A stretch of 64,000 nucleotides of DNA from Aporrectodea caliginosa (taxonomy: Eukaryota; Annelida; Clitellata; Crassiclitellata; Lumbricidae): NCBI GenBank assembly GCA_020284085.1, contig JACEVL010000081.1, forward strand, positions 1 through 64,000. Reading direction: 5' to 3'. The notes under the pieces were generated by a model. It worked only from the letters and a program-made list of their open reading frames with translations. It was not told the DNA's origin and did not search any database. Each line of letters opens with the position of its first letter. The first letter of the stretch is position 1. This document shows positions 32,094 to 42,529 of this stretch, in pieces. Both the position numbers and the translations under genes were made by a program.

Positions 32094-34078
32094 CAGACGA
32101 CGGATATCTTACCCATAAGTCCTCTCCAATTTTCTGTTTGCGAGTGTTCAGCTGCTTCATAGAGTGCCGCTTGATCGTTCCCACCGTAGCGCGACCGAAG
32201 TTTCTTTAGAAGATCAGACCACGTGATGACCGATGATGACTCAAAGTCCCAGAGGATTTGATTGGCCTGCTCTACCAACGCACACATCAACTGGTTTGAC
32301 TTTTCATCGTCGTCCCATTCATTATTCTTGGCACAAATTTCAAATTTGCGAATGAATGCTTCTACCGCCGTGGTTCCGCTGTATGTTCCCAGTTTGATCA
32401 TCTGCCGATTCTTTCGGGTTGAAGTTTTGCTTGGCGTCGAAACCACGAGTTCCTCGGAAGGTTTGACCTCATCCCCCGACGGACTAACTTTCACCTGTTT
32501 CGGCAGAGGATTGGCGCTTGAGACAGCTGGTTTAACTGCTTCAGTGTTCAGCGTTTCTCTCACCGGTGGCAGGCAATCAAGGTTTGACGGATATGTGCAT
32601 CTGCGATTCTTCATCTTCTTCGGTTTGTGTCCTCTAATGACGCCAGAGCTACGACGTGTATCTGAAACCATCCCAGCGTCAGCCCTCGACGCAGGGATCG
32701 CATTCAGAATTATCTGGCCAGTGTTCGAGCTGTACATTGTCCTCGAACAGGGACAGTGACTGCAGCTTACAGGTTCCAGGTGGTCAGTCATTGATATCAG
32801 CGGCTTTTGCACTGGTTCACTTCTTATTGGAGGAAGCGGAAGTCGTCTTCTTGACTGGCTTGAGCTTGGCGGCAGAGGTCTCTGTGCGGAAGAGAGGGTG
32901 TATTGGCAGGACGTAGCAAGACGGACGGAGCTTGAGTGAGCAGATGTAGGCGTAACTTTCACCTGCATGGTTCCCTGAGTCTGACCAGTCAAAGCATTTG
33001 GCCGGTCGGGTCCACCACGCTGTTGGGAACCTCTCAAAGCTGCTGTAGCTACACTCGGTTTCGGAAGAGCGGTTGGAACGCGACTGGAACGCACATCTTG
33101 TTCCATGCCACTCTTGCCCAGAAGATCGCTCCTTCCTCCGAGTTGATCCGTCCCACCAGACAACACGTTATCTGAAACTAGAAATTCGGGATTAATTTCC
33201 ATTCGAAACATCTTTGTTTCTAACCCTTCATATTCACTCTGCTCACTGGCGGTGTCATTTTCCGGAGAATCATCATTGTAACTCTCCTCAGTTCCCGCCG
33301 AACAGCACGGGTCAACCAAATTGGTTCCCCGACCTTCATCATCATTATCCTGGTCTAGATACCCTCTATCAATCATCCACGATTCAAATTCCTCTTTTCC
33401 CCAATTCATGACATTAAATACCACCTCATTATCTTTGACCAAATCCTTGACCTTTTGACTCTCAGCAGTCCATGGAGTCTTTGGTCCAACTGTTCCGGTG
33501 ACCTCAGTCCAGTCCCCAGTCACCTCATTTACCACATTTACACCCTTTTCAACCCCGTTTCTGGTACCACTTGTCGCGACCGTGGCGCCACCTGGCGACC
33601 ACTCGCGCTGTTGAGAGGACAGGGTGTCTAACCTACTAAGGCATTGGGTAAGGGTTTCTGGGTTTGAACTCAGGTCACGGGCATAACGGCCAGTGGCTAC
33701 TCTCTCGGTAGATAAACACGGAGAGGAGGGATCCATAGGCACCCTGTTAGGTAATTTATATAGCTCCTTCTCCTTTGGGGTTTGTGTTTCCGCTTCTCTA
33801 GGGCCTGCTGTGATACTCCCAAGATGGCGTGTGTGGTCGCCCACGACTACCCGGTCTGGGGCAGTGACCCTCCTAGGTTCACTTGGGCCCTTTTTCCTCC
33901 CAACAGAATTGTTCTTTCTTTCAGATTCAGGCGCTACAGAAGCGAATCTCCTTCCTTTGGAGAGTGATTTTAGAAATGACTGCATTGACAAGAACTGAGT
34001 AGTTTGAAATTGTATTAACTTGTCTAAAACTTCAGTGACTTCATCATTGTCATCAGAATCATTACAAAAGGTGGCCAT
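32093..34078 (-). CDS. Gag N-terminal and capsid region, starting inside the 5' LTR
   Basis: 661 residues from ATG 34078 (context AAGATGG, with an in-frame TAA twelve bases upstream) to the stop at 32093. Residues 1-168 lie in the 5' LTR. The frame then runs through the primer-binding site, which reads SGTRNG, into the internal region. The middle is long, acidic and Pro/Ser-rich. At about 570-645 comes a Ty3/gypsy-like capsid segment (IKLGTYSGTTAVEAFIRKFE, AKNNEWDDDEKSNQL, ILWDFES, WSDLLKKLRSRYGG). The start-in-LTR arrangement is unusual and is supported by conservation of the same frame in the 3' LTR. Confidence 0.75.
   Translation of the reverse strand: MATFCNDSDDNDEVTEVLDKLIQFQTTQFLSMQSFLKSLSKGRRFASVAPESERKNNSVGRKKGPSEPRRVTAPDRVVVGDHTRHLGSITAGPREAETQTPKEKELYKLPNRVPMDPSSPCLSTERVATGRYARDLSSNPETLTQCLSRLDTLSSQQREWSPGGATVATSGTRNGVEKGVNVVNEVTGDWTEVTGTVGPKTPWTAESQKVKDLVKDNEVVFNVMNWGKEEFESWMIDRGYLDQDNDDEGRGTNLVDPCCSAGTEESYNDDSPENDTASEQSEYEGLETKMFRMEINPEFLVSDNVLSGGTDQLGGRSDLLGKSGMEQDVRSSRVPTALPKPSVATAALRGSQQRGGPDRPNALTGQTQGTMQVKVTPTSAHSSSVRLATSCQYTLSSAQRPLPPSSSQSRRRLPLPPIRSEPVQKPLISMTDHLEPVSCSHCPCSRTMYSSNTGQIILNAIPASRADAGMVSDTRRSSGVIRGHKPKKMKNRRCTYPSNLDCLPPVRETLNTEAVKPAVSSANPLPKQVKVSPSGDEVKPSEELVVSTPSKTSTRKNRQMIKLGTYSGTTAVEAFIRKFEICAKNNEWDDDEKSNQLMCALVEQANQILWDFESSSVITWSDLLKKLRSRYGGNDQAALYEAAEHSQTENWRGLMGKISVV
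33553..33569 (-). promoter_or_regulatory. Primer-binding site of the LTR element
   Basis: TGGTACCAGAAACGGGG begins two bases downstream of the 5' LTR on the minus strand. The tRNA is not identified. Confidence 0.7.
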
Positions 34079-34656
34079 CTTGCTTAATTATGTTGCGCCA
34101 AATAAAAAGAGTTCACAAACACAATTGATTGTCATGCAATTAAACTTTAGGGTCTCTTTTCCCCCTAAATTGTTCATTTACATCTAATTGGGGTGATCTC
34201 TTTACACAATCCACTTAGCACCAACACCAATAATATTTCTTGGTATTTAAACAATAATAATCAAACAAAGATATTGATTATATCACCGCACAGAAGTTGC
34301 AGAACGAATCGACAGGCTTCTCTCCAACCGGACGACAGCACACTTCCCTGTAGAAGTCTCGTCCTCCCTTCAATCAATCTTCCGTCGATCGTCCTCGCAG
34401 TTTCTGGTTTCCCGATCACTGCTTCACACCAATTTCGTCCTTACCCACGGACTTCCTCGTCCTCAGCTTCGAAAACCTCCTCGTTTCCTCTTAAAACTGG
34501 TTTCGAACTGAATTCAGGTCTGTCCTCAATAACCATCGCGTCAACCATCTTCTCACACCCTGTGTAGTAAACTTCCGTCCGGCCGCCATCTTCCTTTATC
34601 GCTTCAAGTTTTATAGCGAAATCGAAATTCTTGTGGCGCATATCAGATTCGCCACA
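33572..34656 (-). repeat. 5' LTR of the minus-strand element
   Basis: 1085 bp. A TATAAAA box lies at 34615-34609, only about 42 bases from the LTR start, so U3 appears very short. That leaves about 500 bases of transcribed leader before the gag ATG at 34078. Confidence 0.88.
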
Positions 34657-34660
34657 CTAG

Positions 34661-34985
34661 TAGCGACGACGCAGTAGAAATAAACTTTGATAATGTCAGT
34701 ATACGGGAAAGATAAGACAAAAGTTACATTAGATAGCGTCCAAAATGAACAAAACCTGCGCACCGGTGTGTAGCACGACGAACGCATACACTATAATATA
34801 TATGGTTAAGCCTGCATATATGGCACTGCCATAGACGACTCTGGTGCATATGAATGCATGCATCAGGGTCGTAGCGGCTTCAGTTGTTAGAGAGCGGCGT
34901 ACCGAGCGAATCTGACGTAGATGGTAGAAGCACGTGCGACATACATTCCTCACGTGTTCTGAAAAGGTCGGATTCCTCAATCAAC
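34661..34985 (-). pseudogene. L2 LINE reverse transcriptase thumb fragment
   Basis: NPTFSEHVRNVCRTCFYHLR, then QIRSVRRSLTTEAATTLMHA and FICTRVVYGSAIYAGL, typical of the L2 RT thumb. The LTR element inserted beside or into it. Confidence 0.8.
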
Positions 34986-36430
34986 CAATCAAAATGTTTA
35001 TTTTGCAACCAAATTAAACAAAATCATCAGGTTTACATATAAATTTCAACACGGCTACAAAAAGGAGGCCCTAAAGGGATAAAAATCCCGCTAACTAGGG
35101 ACACCAAATTACAGATTACATTAGAAAATTAATGGTGGCCTTTAAAGAAAGATTATAATTGAAAACATACTTGCAGTGACCAAGTGAAAGTTAAAGTAAA
35201 AGAACAGAAAAGAAACTTAATGAGTCAAAAACAGGAAAACAAGGTAAGGAAAGTGAAACTGAAACAATAATTATTGCTCAACAATGTTGAGTCAATATAC
35301 CATATAAAACAAAAATACTTAACTAGCTTACTAAGTAGAGATTAGGTAGGTCTACTACCATGCACAAAAATCAGGCGGAAGGTCAGACAAGGTCGTTTAT
35401 AATACAGTACATTGTATAAGGTAGGTGCTTAATTTCTTTTTGAATACCCAGATGCTGGGGATAAGCGAATTTCCATAGGAATTTTTTCCCAGATCACTAC
35501 TCCAATTGATTTAATAGAGAAGAGACGTGTATTCGTGCGGGCATAGGTGTGGCGATAAGAGCTAGAGTTTCTAGTAAAATACGAATGGATCTGAGATAAG
35601 AGTTGAAAGTAATGTTTGTAAATAGAAGGCAGAAGGTTTCGGTCAAAACGATACATAAATTCCCCAATTTGAAAAATGCCAATTTGGTCAATTTTTTTAA
35701 TTTTAAGGGTTGTGAAGATGTGAGCAGTGTGAGAGCCATATGGAACCCCTGCAACCAGACGGACAGCTCTCTTTTGCAAAACATTTAATATGTGTAATCT
35801 AGTAGCGTATGTGGAAGCCCATACTATATTACAATAAGAGATGTATGGATATACTAACGAATAGTACAGTTTATTTCTAATATTAGAGAGCAAAATGTAT
35901 GCAGTCCGTGCTACCACTCCAATATTTTTCGCTATTTTTGATGCAATGTAGGCTATGTGTTCTTTCCATGTCAAATGACAATCAACGTAGAAACCTAAGA
36001 ATTTAGTAGAGTCAACAGCTGTAAGAGAATTATTATCAATTTTTAACTCGAATTGACCCAGTGGGATTTTTTCCTATGCGATTTAAAGAAGATATAATTA
36101 GTTTTCTCCAAGTTTAACGACAATCTATTGGCTCTAAACCATTCGGCAACGAGTGCAAGTTCCACGTTTACGATTTGAAACAGGGTGTTTATGCAAGTGT
36201 GGGAATAAAAAACGTTCGTATCATCGGCAAACAAGATGAAGAACAGACGATTGGAAACGTTCGGGAGGTCATTAATATAGAGGAGAAACAACAGGGGCCC
36301 TAGATTAGAACCTTGAGGAACTCCATATAGAATATTTTTTAAAGTGGAGCGTTTGCCGTTATTTTCGACACATTGTTGGGGTGAATGGGGTCTATCCAAA
36401 TACTGGCAAACCAACTGAGCTGCATACCAC
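34986..36430 (-). pseudogene. Jockey/CR1-type LINE, RT core to 3' tail
   Basis: RT block at 36414-36043: GVPQGSNLGPLLFLLYINDL and FADDTNVF, with the catalytic ADD intact, then WFRANRLSLNLEK. After a short gap and frameshift, the frame at 35974-35429 gives WKEHIAYIASKIAKNIGVVA, LYYSLVYPYISYCNIVWAST, LQKRAVRLVAGV and a C-terminal FYTRTNTRLFSIK-like end. The 3' UTR signature is at 35105-35064 (CTAGTTAGCGGGATTTTTAT, CCCTTTAGGGCCTCC), with a (TTGA)n-like tail at about 34985. The 5' side is cut at about 36430 next to the foldback element. Confidence 0.85.
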
Positions 36431-36749
36431 GTATACCATAATTACTACTTTATGCAATAGGATATGCCACATGACCCCAAAAAAATTGCAATAAAACGTT
36501 TCATGTTGGTTTTCTGGTGTATTAGGTCTGTAGAACAACATACTAAAAGTTTTTTGAAATCGGACCACCGGAAGGTGTCTAATTATGGCGCCAAAAAAGA
36601 TGGCCGCCAATGGGAAATGAATGACTCAAATGTACACAACTTACACAATTTACAGTTAGACCTAGGCAAACTTGCGTCAGAAGCTTTTTAAACGTTTTCC
36701 TGCTCAGTTTCCATTGCTGAATAACATATCCAAAGTCCCACAAAATCGG

Positions 36750-37150
36750 ACCACGGGTTCACCCCCCAAAATGCATTTTAAACCAAGATGGCGGCCAATA
36801 TGGCGCCAATACAGAAAACAGTATATATCAGGTCATAGGAAAGCTAAATAACAAAATGAAGTATCAAATTTTACATTTTCAAGGTCAAGGAATTGATTTA
36901 TCGTAGTGGCAATAGTGTCGGAATGTTACTATCCAAGATGGTGGCCAATATGGCCGCCAACACACACAAATATGTATATATCAGGTCATAGGTAAGCTAC
37001 AATAACAAATAAAGTGTCGAATATAATATTTTCAAGGTCAAGAAATCGATTTATCGTAGTGTCAATAGTGTCGAAATGTTAATATCCAAGATGGCAGACA
37101 ATATAACCGCCAACACACAACAATATGTAGGCCTATATCTCAGCCCATAA
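36750..37150. repeat. Left-arm ~152-bp tandem units
   Basis: Three units of the type CCAAGATGGCGGCCAATATG, ATATATCAGGTCATAGG, CAAGGTCAAG, ATCGATTTATCGTAGTGGCA, ATAGTGTCG. Each contains AAGATGGCGGC or a variant. Confidence 0.85.
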
Positions 37151-37218
37151 AGCGTAGATCGGGGGCCTTTTGAACTGCTCTTCAGCACCATCATCTTCCC
37201 AACGACACTGACGAAAAC

Positions 37219-38935
37219 TCTAAGCGCACTCAAGGCCGATGAGAGGGAGGGTGAGGTGGGGTTGCTAATTAATGCAAGGATGGCTAGGTAAGGTAACGTA
37301 AGGTAAAGTGAGGTAGGGTTGAGTGAGGTAATTTTCATTGTTTAGAACTTTAGTTGTTACAGGTATTTCTTGGTCACCACAAATGGATGGTTTATAACCA
37401 GTGACGGAAAAGTAACAGGAATGGGTCAAGAAGTTCATGACGCATGCAGGTTGCTAAATAATACATTCAAGAATGCCCGGGGCCCGGTTCTATGACAGGG
37501 CCTCTGGCAGGGGCCTGAAAATGTCTAAAACTTTTTTTAAACTGAAGAAACCTGTGGGTCTTGGCCTAATGCAGTTTAATTGCTTCAATTTAATAGCTAG
37601 GTACAGAAGTAAATGAGGTAGGCCTACTATAGATCTATGGATTTTCTTTACCAAAATTAACTTAACAGTCTCAGTTGCTCAGTCAGAGGATTTAAGAGTG
37701 AGCACAGTAACAGAAGTCGGTCATCACTCATCAGAATGGTTTTGGACTATCTGCTGATGCAAAGTTAACTGATGCAGACAAATTTCGATTTCTGACTGAA
37801 TTCTATAGGCCTACTCCACCAGAATCGTATGCGTGGCCAAGAACTTTGCATTACAGGGTGCGTAATGCAAAGTTCTAGGCCACGTTATAGTTGAATAACT
37901 TGAATTTGAAAGCTCTGCTATCAGTATAGTCCTATTTTGAGATTTATCAGCAGTCGGCCTAGAATTGATTATTCGTTTTCTGAGAGGCAAAAAATTTGTA
38001 CTGGATGTAAGTTTCTGAATTGAAATTTGACTTATTGTAAAATGAATAATTAACTTGCAGCTAATTTATCACAATAAATAATTGATATAGAATTACCAAT
38101 ATTTTATATTATAATAATTATAATTCCGTTAAGTTGATTACGAATTAGAAGAATTACCATCAGAAATCTTGAGCTCAATAAAGGAAAGAAAGATTGGTGA
38201 AAGTCAGGAATGCAAACGAGAGACAAACAATCCTTCAAAGCCTTGCATTTTCAATTTAATCAAAAGCGAATGATGCAGCAAATCAAGCTGACAATATCGT
38301 TGCTAGTATGATCGTAGATGTACGGGGAGTTGATCATGGTAGGCAACAGAGCGAGTTGTTGACGTAGTCCATGTAGCCTAGACAGTAGACAATGCAACAC
38401 AGCAATTGCCGTATCCTCGCCTCTTAAAATTGGATACCATATTGCGATGAATGTCATTTGAAAAAATCATTTATCACATTCACATAATCACATTTTGATA
38501 TTAAATTTCTGTAAATTTCTTTATAATTAGAGTCATAGATGGACCTTTTAAACCAGAAATTGATTTTCACATTTACTTTTACTATTCAGAGCTTTTAAAA
38601 GGAATTTTTGAACTGCACGACCCTTAAAAAGCCATAGTGAATTATTCCAAATCGGATGACAATGAACATTTTAAGACTAGTTTTAACTGCACAAAAATGC
38701 TTCTACAGCTGCACAAATTCATTTAGAACTGCCCTCTTTGTGTAGAACTGCACACTAAAAAAGCACTGATATTATTAATATTACCCTTATTATTAGTCAT
38801 AATGTTTGATAGCGTTTTTCAGGCTTACACCAGACTTGGGCTTAATAATAAAAATGAGGGGCCCAGATGGATGTCTGCCCCGGGGCCCGATTTGGCTCTC
38901 GACGCCCATGAGCGCACTATGTATTTATGTATGTA
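37219..38935. other. No gene; includes a 23-bp-arm hairpin
   Basis: AGGTA-type short repeats lie at 37265-37335. At 37832-37854 and 37862-37884 two 23-base arms (CGTGGCCAAGAACTTTGC... and its complement, one mismatch) surround a 7-base loop. The rest is AT-rich without recognisable coding sequence. Confidence 0.6.
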
Positions 38936-39152
38936 TGTATGTGCACTTGTTATAGCGCCCCTTCAAGATTTCTACTCAGAGGCGCTCCCGACTACAGCGC
39001 GGACACTGAATCGGATGTTCACGCCGAAGCGCATGAGCAATTGCGAGTGAAGGACTTGCCCAGGGTCCCTACGTGGCGGCTTGAGGTGGATTCGAACCCG
39101 CAACCCTCCGGCTGCAAGGCACCGAACATACCCCTACACCACCGCACCCCAC
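38936..39152 (-). mobile_element. tRNA-derived SINE, family A (copy 1)
   Basis: On the minus strand the head has box A (GGTGGTGTAGGGGTATG) and box B (GGGTTCGAATCC). The body includes GGGACCCTGGGCAAGTCC and CGCTTCGGCGTGAA. The end carries GAGCGCCTCTGAGTAGAAAT and GGGGCGCTATAACA, the L2 3' end. Confidence 0.85.
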
Positions 39153-39482
39153 TGTCTCTAAGCTGTTTGACTCCTACGAGGCTGTGATGAATTAGCTACT
39201 AGACACATTCCTCCAAGCCCGCTATGTCAAAACGCGTCAATGCCCCCTCTCGCCGTGGTTTAATGATGAGCTCTTAGGCGTCAAGCCCGACGCCTGGTGA
39301 GAGTTTACAGACAAATGCGATCTCCGAAAGTCCACACCACCTGGATGCGCTTCGTCTTAAATATGCGCTCCTTCGTCCGTCGCAGGGAGCAGGAATACTG
39401 GGAGGCCATCATCGGCCGACCATCTGGTGAGCCAAAAAGCTCTGGACTACCTTCAATGAACTTCTTGGCCGACGGTCGGGTA
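39153..39482 (+). pseudogene. L2 LINE linker fragment
   Basis: The plus strand reads FDSYEAVMN, then LLDTFLQARYVKTRQCPLSP, WFNDELLG and RRREQEYWEAIIGRPSG in shifting frames, the region between endonuclease and RT. Part of it (39430-39470) is repeated in reverse at 41394-41455. Confidence 0.7.
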
Positions 39483-39490
39483 GTCAACGG

Positions 39491-41103
39491 CATAGTTGTA
39501 AAAAACGGTAAAAGCAAAATAAAAAACGAAATAAAACGCCGTTTTTTTCAAAATAATAAAAAACGGAAAAAAACTAGAAAAAAACGATAAAGAACATAAT
39601 TTGACGTTGTTACATCTTTTCTGCCATTTTTAAATTAAAAACCTTGTTTACACAATTTAATTTTAATCAGCAGATAACATAACTTTATAAGTAAACACCA
39701 AGTAACATTAATCTACAACAATTATTTTCTTTTTCATAAATTTGGTTTAATAAGAAATTGACAGTGACTGTGTTGTTCAGTAATTGAAATACATGTAATT
39801 GAATTACGTACTTGAATTACATGTTCTGTAATTGTAATTGTAATTGAATTACATTTTATGTCCAGTAATTGTAATTGTATTTCAATTACAATATTGCATG
39901 TAATTTGTAATTGAATGAAGTGTCAATTACAAATTACTTTCATAAAGTCAGCAAAGATGCCAGCCTGCAGTTTTGACCCGAGCCACCCGTTTAATTGAAT
40001 AAACTGCTCTGCATTATGTTTGCATGACAACATAATTGTCAATATTATTCTTTCCTTACACCCCTCTTACAATCTTACAGCACACTTTGATAGACCGCAA
40101 GCCTGCAAGGGCAAGGGCTGGCCTTCATTATCAGACTATCCATGCAGTCATGCACTCATTCTTAGATAGCTTACGGCGGCTGCCTACAGAAAACAGAGCT
40201 TCCATCTTCAGCTGAACTGGAGCTGAAGATGGAAGCTGGCCGAATTGACTGGACGAATTGACTCACTCACCCAGGCGCAATCAACTGAGTTCTCTAACAG
40301 ACTATCATTTTGAAATACTTTACTAAAAATCAAATAAAAAATCTAACTTGTTTTAATGGATCATAATTGTAAATCGTATTTTGGATACCTGACAAACTTA
40401 TAATACAATTATTGAATGTCTATATTATTACAATTTATAGGCCATTGGTCCATTGGATGTTTTAGTTTAAAAATAGACTAAATTAAAAATTATCGAAAAA
40501 AATCCAAAATCATTTGCCAATTTTAAAGGAATAATTGAAAAGTAATTGGTAATTGAATTACAATGAAAATGTAATTGTAATTCAATTACTTTCACAATCA
40601 AGTAATTGTAATTTTGTAATTGAATTACATTTACAAGCATGTAATTGCAATTATAATTGAATTACATTTAGAATGTAATTGATACAACACTGGAAATTGA
40701 GTTATTAAAAATACTGAAATCTTTTCAAATTTGAGTGTACGTAATCAAAAATTGTACTTACAATTTTGACTTATGTAAGAACGTACTAATATATTATGGA
40801 GTAATATCAGTCAGTTTATCAGTCAATCGGAGATTACTGTGTACAAAGACAACATTTCGCATTTAGGATAACTTAGAAATTCAAATAACTTTCATAAATG
40901 TTATTTCCTGTTCTGTGCTATTTTATTTCTCAACTGACGACACTAAACAGCGACGTAAATTAGATGAATCCTTGAACGGACGGAGACAACGTAAGGGATA
41001 TCAGGCAAAAATAAAATTAAACAAATAATAACAGACAGTAAATAAATAAATAAAGTTTTTACATAAAAATAAAAAACGAAAAAAACGTTTTTTACAACTA
41101 TGG
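39491..41103. mobile_element. hAT-type non-autonomous element (1613 bp)
   Basis: Perfect 17-bp inverted ends CATAGTTGTAAAAAACG / CGTTTTTTACAACTATG. Exact 8-bp duplication GTCAACGG at 39483-39490 and 41104-41111. It is inserted in L2-derived sequence and contains a second hAT element. No transposase is visible. Confidence 0.93.
39762..40692. mobile_element. Nested hAT-type MITE (931 bp)
   Basis: It begins CAGTGACTGTGTTG and ends ATACAACACTG, with the exact 8-bp duplication GAAATTGA at 39754-39761 and 40693-40700. Both flanks of the interior are repeats of TAATTGTAATTGAATTAC. At its centre a perfect hairpin pairs AGCTTCCATCTTCAGCT (40197-40213) with its complement (40221-40237). Confidence 0.88.
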
Positions 41104-41111
41104 TCAACGGT

Positions 41112-41460
41112 CACAGATGACTTATTATGGTTTCGTTGGCCTCCTGAAGTTGCACTTTATCTGGCTTTCGTAAAAGATAGTTTGCCTCAGACAGCGACGG
41201 CGGTTACGGTGAAAGGGGCAAGAACCCAGCTGAACCCAGAGGAGCCAAATATTGTACAATTAGTGCGGTCTGACAGGAAGGAGCGAAGCCACTATAGCGG
41301 TTTGTCTGTAGGCGGATAGTCCGGCGCGAAAGAAGAGGAGGTTGCCTGACAGATGGAGGAAATCTTGTAGGCTAGTTTCTCCAGAAACGCGTCGGCAGTA
41401 AAAGGCGGCCAAGAAGTTCATTGAAGGTAGTCCAGAGCTTTTTGGCGGTTATATTGTCTG
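41112..41460 (-). pseudogene. L2 LINE linker fragment, inverted
   Basis: The minus strand reads KKLWTTFNELLGR and later APDYPPTDKPL, SWVLAPFT-like pieces. It is oriented opposite to 39153-39482, and the two share FNELLG, so L2 pieces here form part of an inverted arrangement. Confidence 0.6.
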
Positions 41461-41467
41461 CCATAAT

Positions 41468-42200
41468 GGATAGTTTTCGTCAGTGTCGTTGAGAAGATGA
41501 TGGTGCCGAAGAGCAGTTCAAAAGGCCCCGATCTACGCTTTATGGGCTGAGATATAGGCCTACATATTTTTGTGTGTTGGCTGTTATATTGTCTGCCATA
41601 TTGGATAGTAACATTCCGACACTATTTACACTACGATAAATCGATTTCTTGACCTTGAAAATATTATATTCGACACTTCATTTGTTATTGTAGCTTACCT
41701 ATGACCTGATATATGCATATTTTCGTGTTTTGGCGACCATATTAGCCGCCATCTTGGATAGTAACATTCCGACACTATTGCCACTACGATAAATCGATTT
41801 ATTGACACTTCATTTGCTATTGTAGCTTACCTATGACCTGATATATACATATTTTTGTGTTTTGGCGGCCATATTGGCCGCCATCTTGGATAGTAACATT
41901 TCCACACTATTGCCACTACGATAAATCGATTTATTGACCTTGAACATATTATATTCGACACTTCATTTGTTATTGTAGCTTACCTATGACCTGATATATA
42001 CACATTTTTGTGTGTTGGCGGCCATATTGGCCGCCATCTTGGATAGTAACATTCCGACATTATTGCCACTACGATAAATCAATTCCTTGAACTTGATAAT
42101 GTTAAATTTGATACTTCATTCTGGTATTTAGCTTTCCTATGACCTGATATATACTGTTTTCTGTATTGGCGCCATATTGGCCGCCATCTTGGTTTAAAAT
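41468..42200. repeat. Right-arm ~152-bp tandem units
   Basis: GGATAGTAACATTCCGACA occurs at about 41603, 41755, 41888 and 42041, spaced 152, 133 and 153 bases; the shorter spacing reflects loss of a CCTTGAAAATATTATATTCG-like segment. Each unit includes GCCGCCATCTT. Confidence 0.85.
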
Positions 42201-42529
42201 GCATTTTGGGGGGTGAACCCGTGGTCAGATTTTGTGGGACTTTGGATATGTTATTCAGCAATGGAAACTGAGCAGAAAAACGTTTAAAAAGCTTCTGACG
42301 CAATTTTGCCCAGGTCTAACTGTAAATTGCCGGGACTAGTTGTGTACATTTGAGTCATTCATTTCCCATTGGCGGCCATCTTTTTGGCGCCATAATTAGA
42401 CCCCTTCCGGTGGTCCGATTTCGAGAAACGTTTAGTATGTTGTTCTCCAGACCTAATGCACCAGAAAACCAACATAAAACGTTTTCTTGCAATTTTTTTA
42501 GGTTCACTGCATTTATTTCGTTCTTTGAC

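Larger units (their letters stand above)
26979..34656 (-). mobile_element. Complete LTR retrotransposon with gag and protease but no pol
   Basis: Two direct repeats (26979-28026 and 33572-34656) read TGTGGCGAATC...GGTCGCGACA on the minus strand. They are flanked by the 4-bp duplication CTAG at 26975-26978 and 34657-34660. PBS and polypurine tract are in place. Gag and a retropepsin are coded at 34078-31005. The remaining ~3 kb down to the 3' LTR has no RT, RNase H or integrase motif that I can find, and it carries a hAT MITE. By eye the LTRs are nearly identical apart from a 36-base deletion, so the insertion is fairly young. It must depend on another element for polymerase and integrase. Confidence 0.88.
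36479..42499. mobile_element. ~6-kb foldback element or inverted duplication with satellite-bearing arms
   Basis: The left arm (36479-37218) and right arm (41472-42499) are inverted copies. Outer ends share AAAAAAATTGCAA, then AAAACGTTT and ATGTTGGTTTTCTGGTG. Inner ends share CAACGACACTGACGAAAAC. Each arm contains ~152-bp tandem units. The centre contains a SINE, L2 pieces and nested hAT elements. Jockey-type LINE sequence lies on the left and L2 on the right, and no target duplication is clear. Confidence 0.7.

Noticed and set aside
32262..33998. Several plus-strand open frames over the gag region
   Set aside because: They are shadows of the minus-strand gag frame; the minus frame has the capsid motifs.
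26979..34656. Interpretation as a simple segmental duplication instead of LTRs
   Set aside because: TG...CA ends, the CTAG duplication, the PBS, the polypurine tract and gag/protease between the repeats all fit an LTR element.
39075..39152. tRNA gene candidates at 39.1, 47.1 and 59.3 kb
   Set aside because: All three are heads of the same SINE, with the same body and L2-like end.
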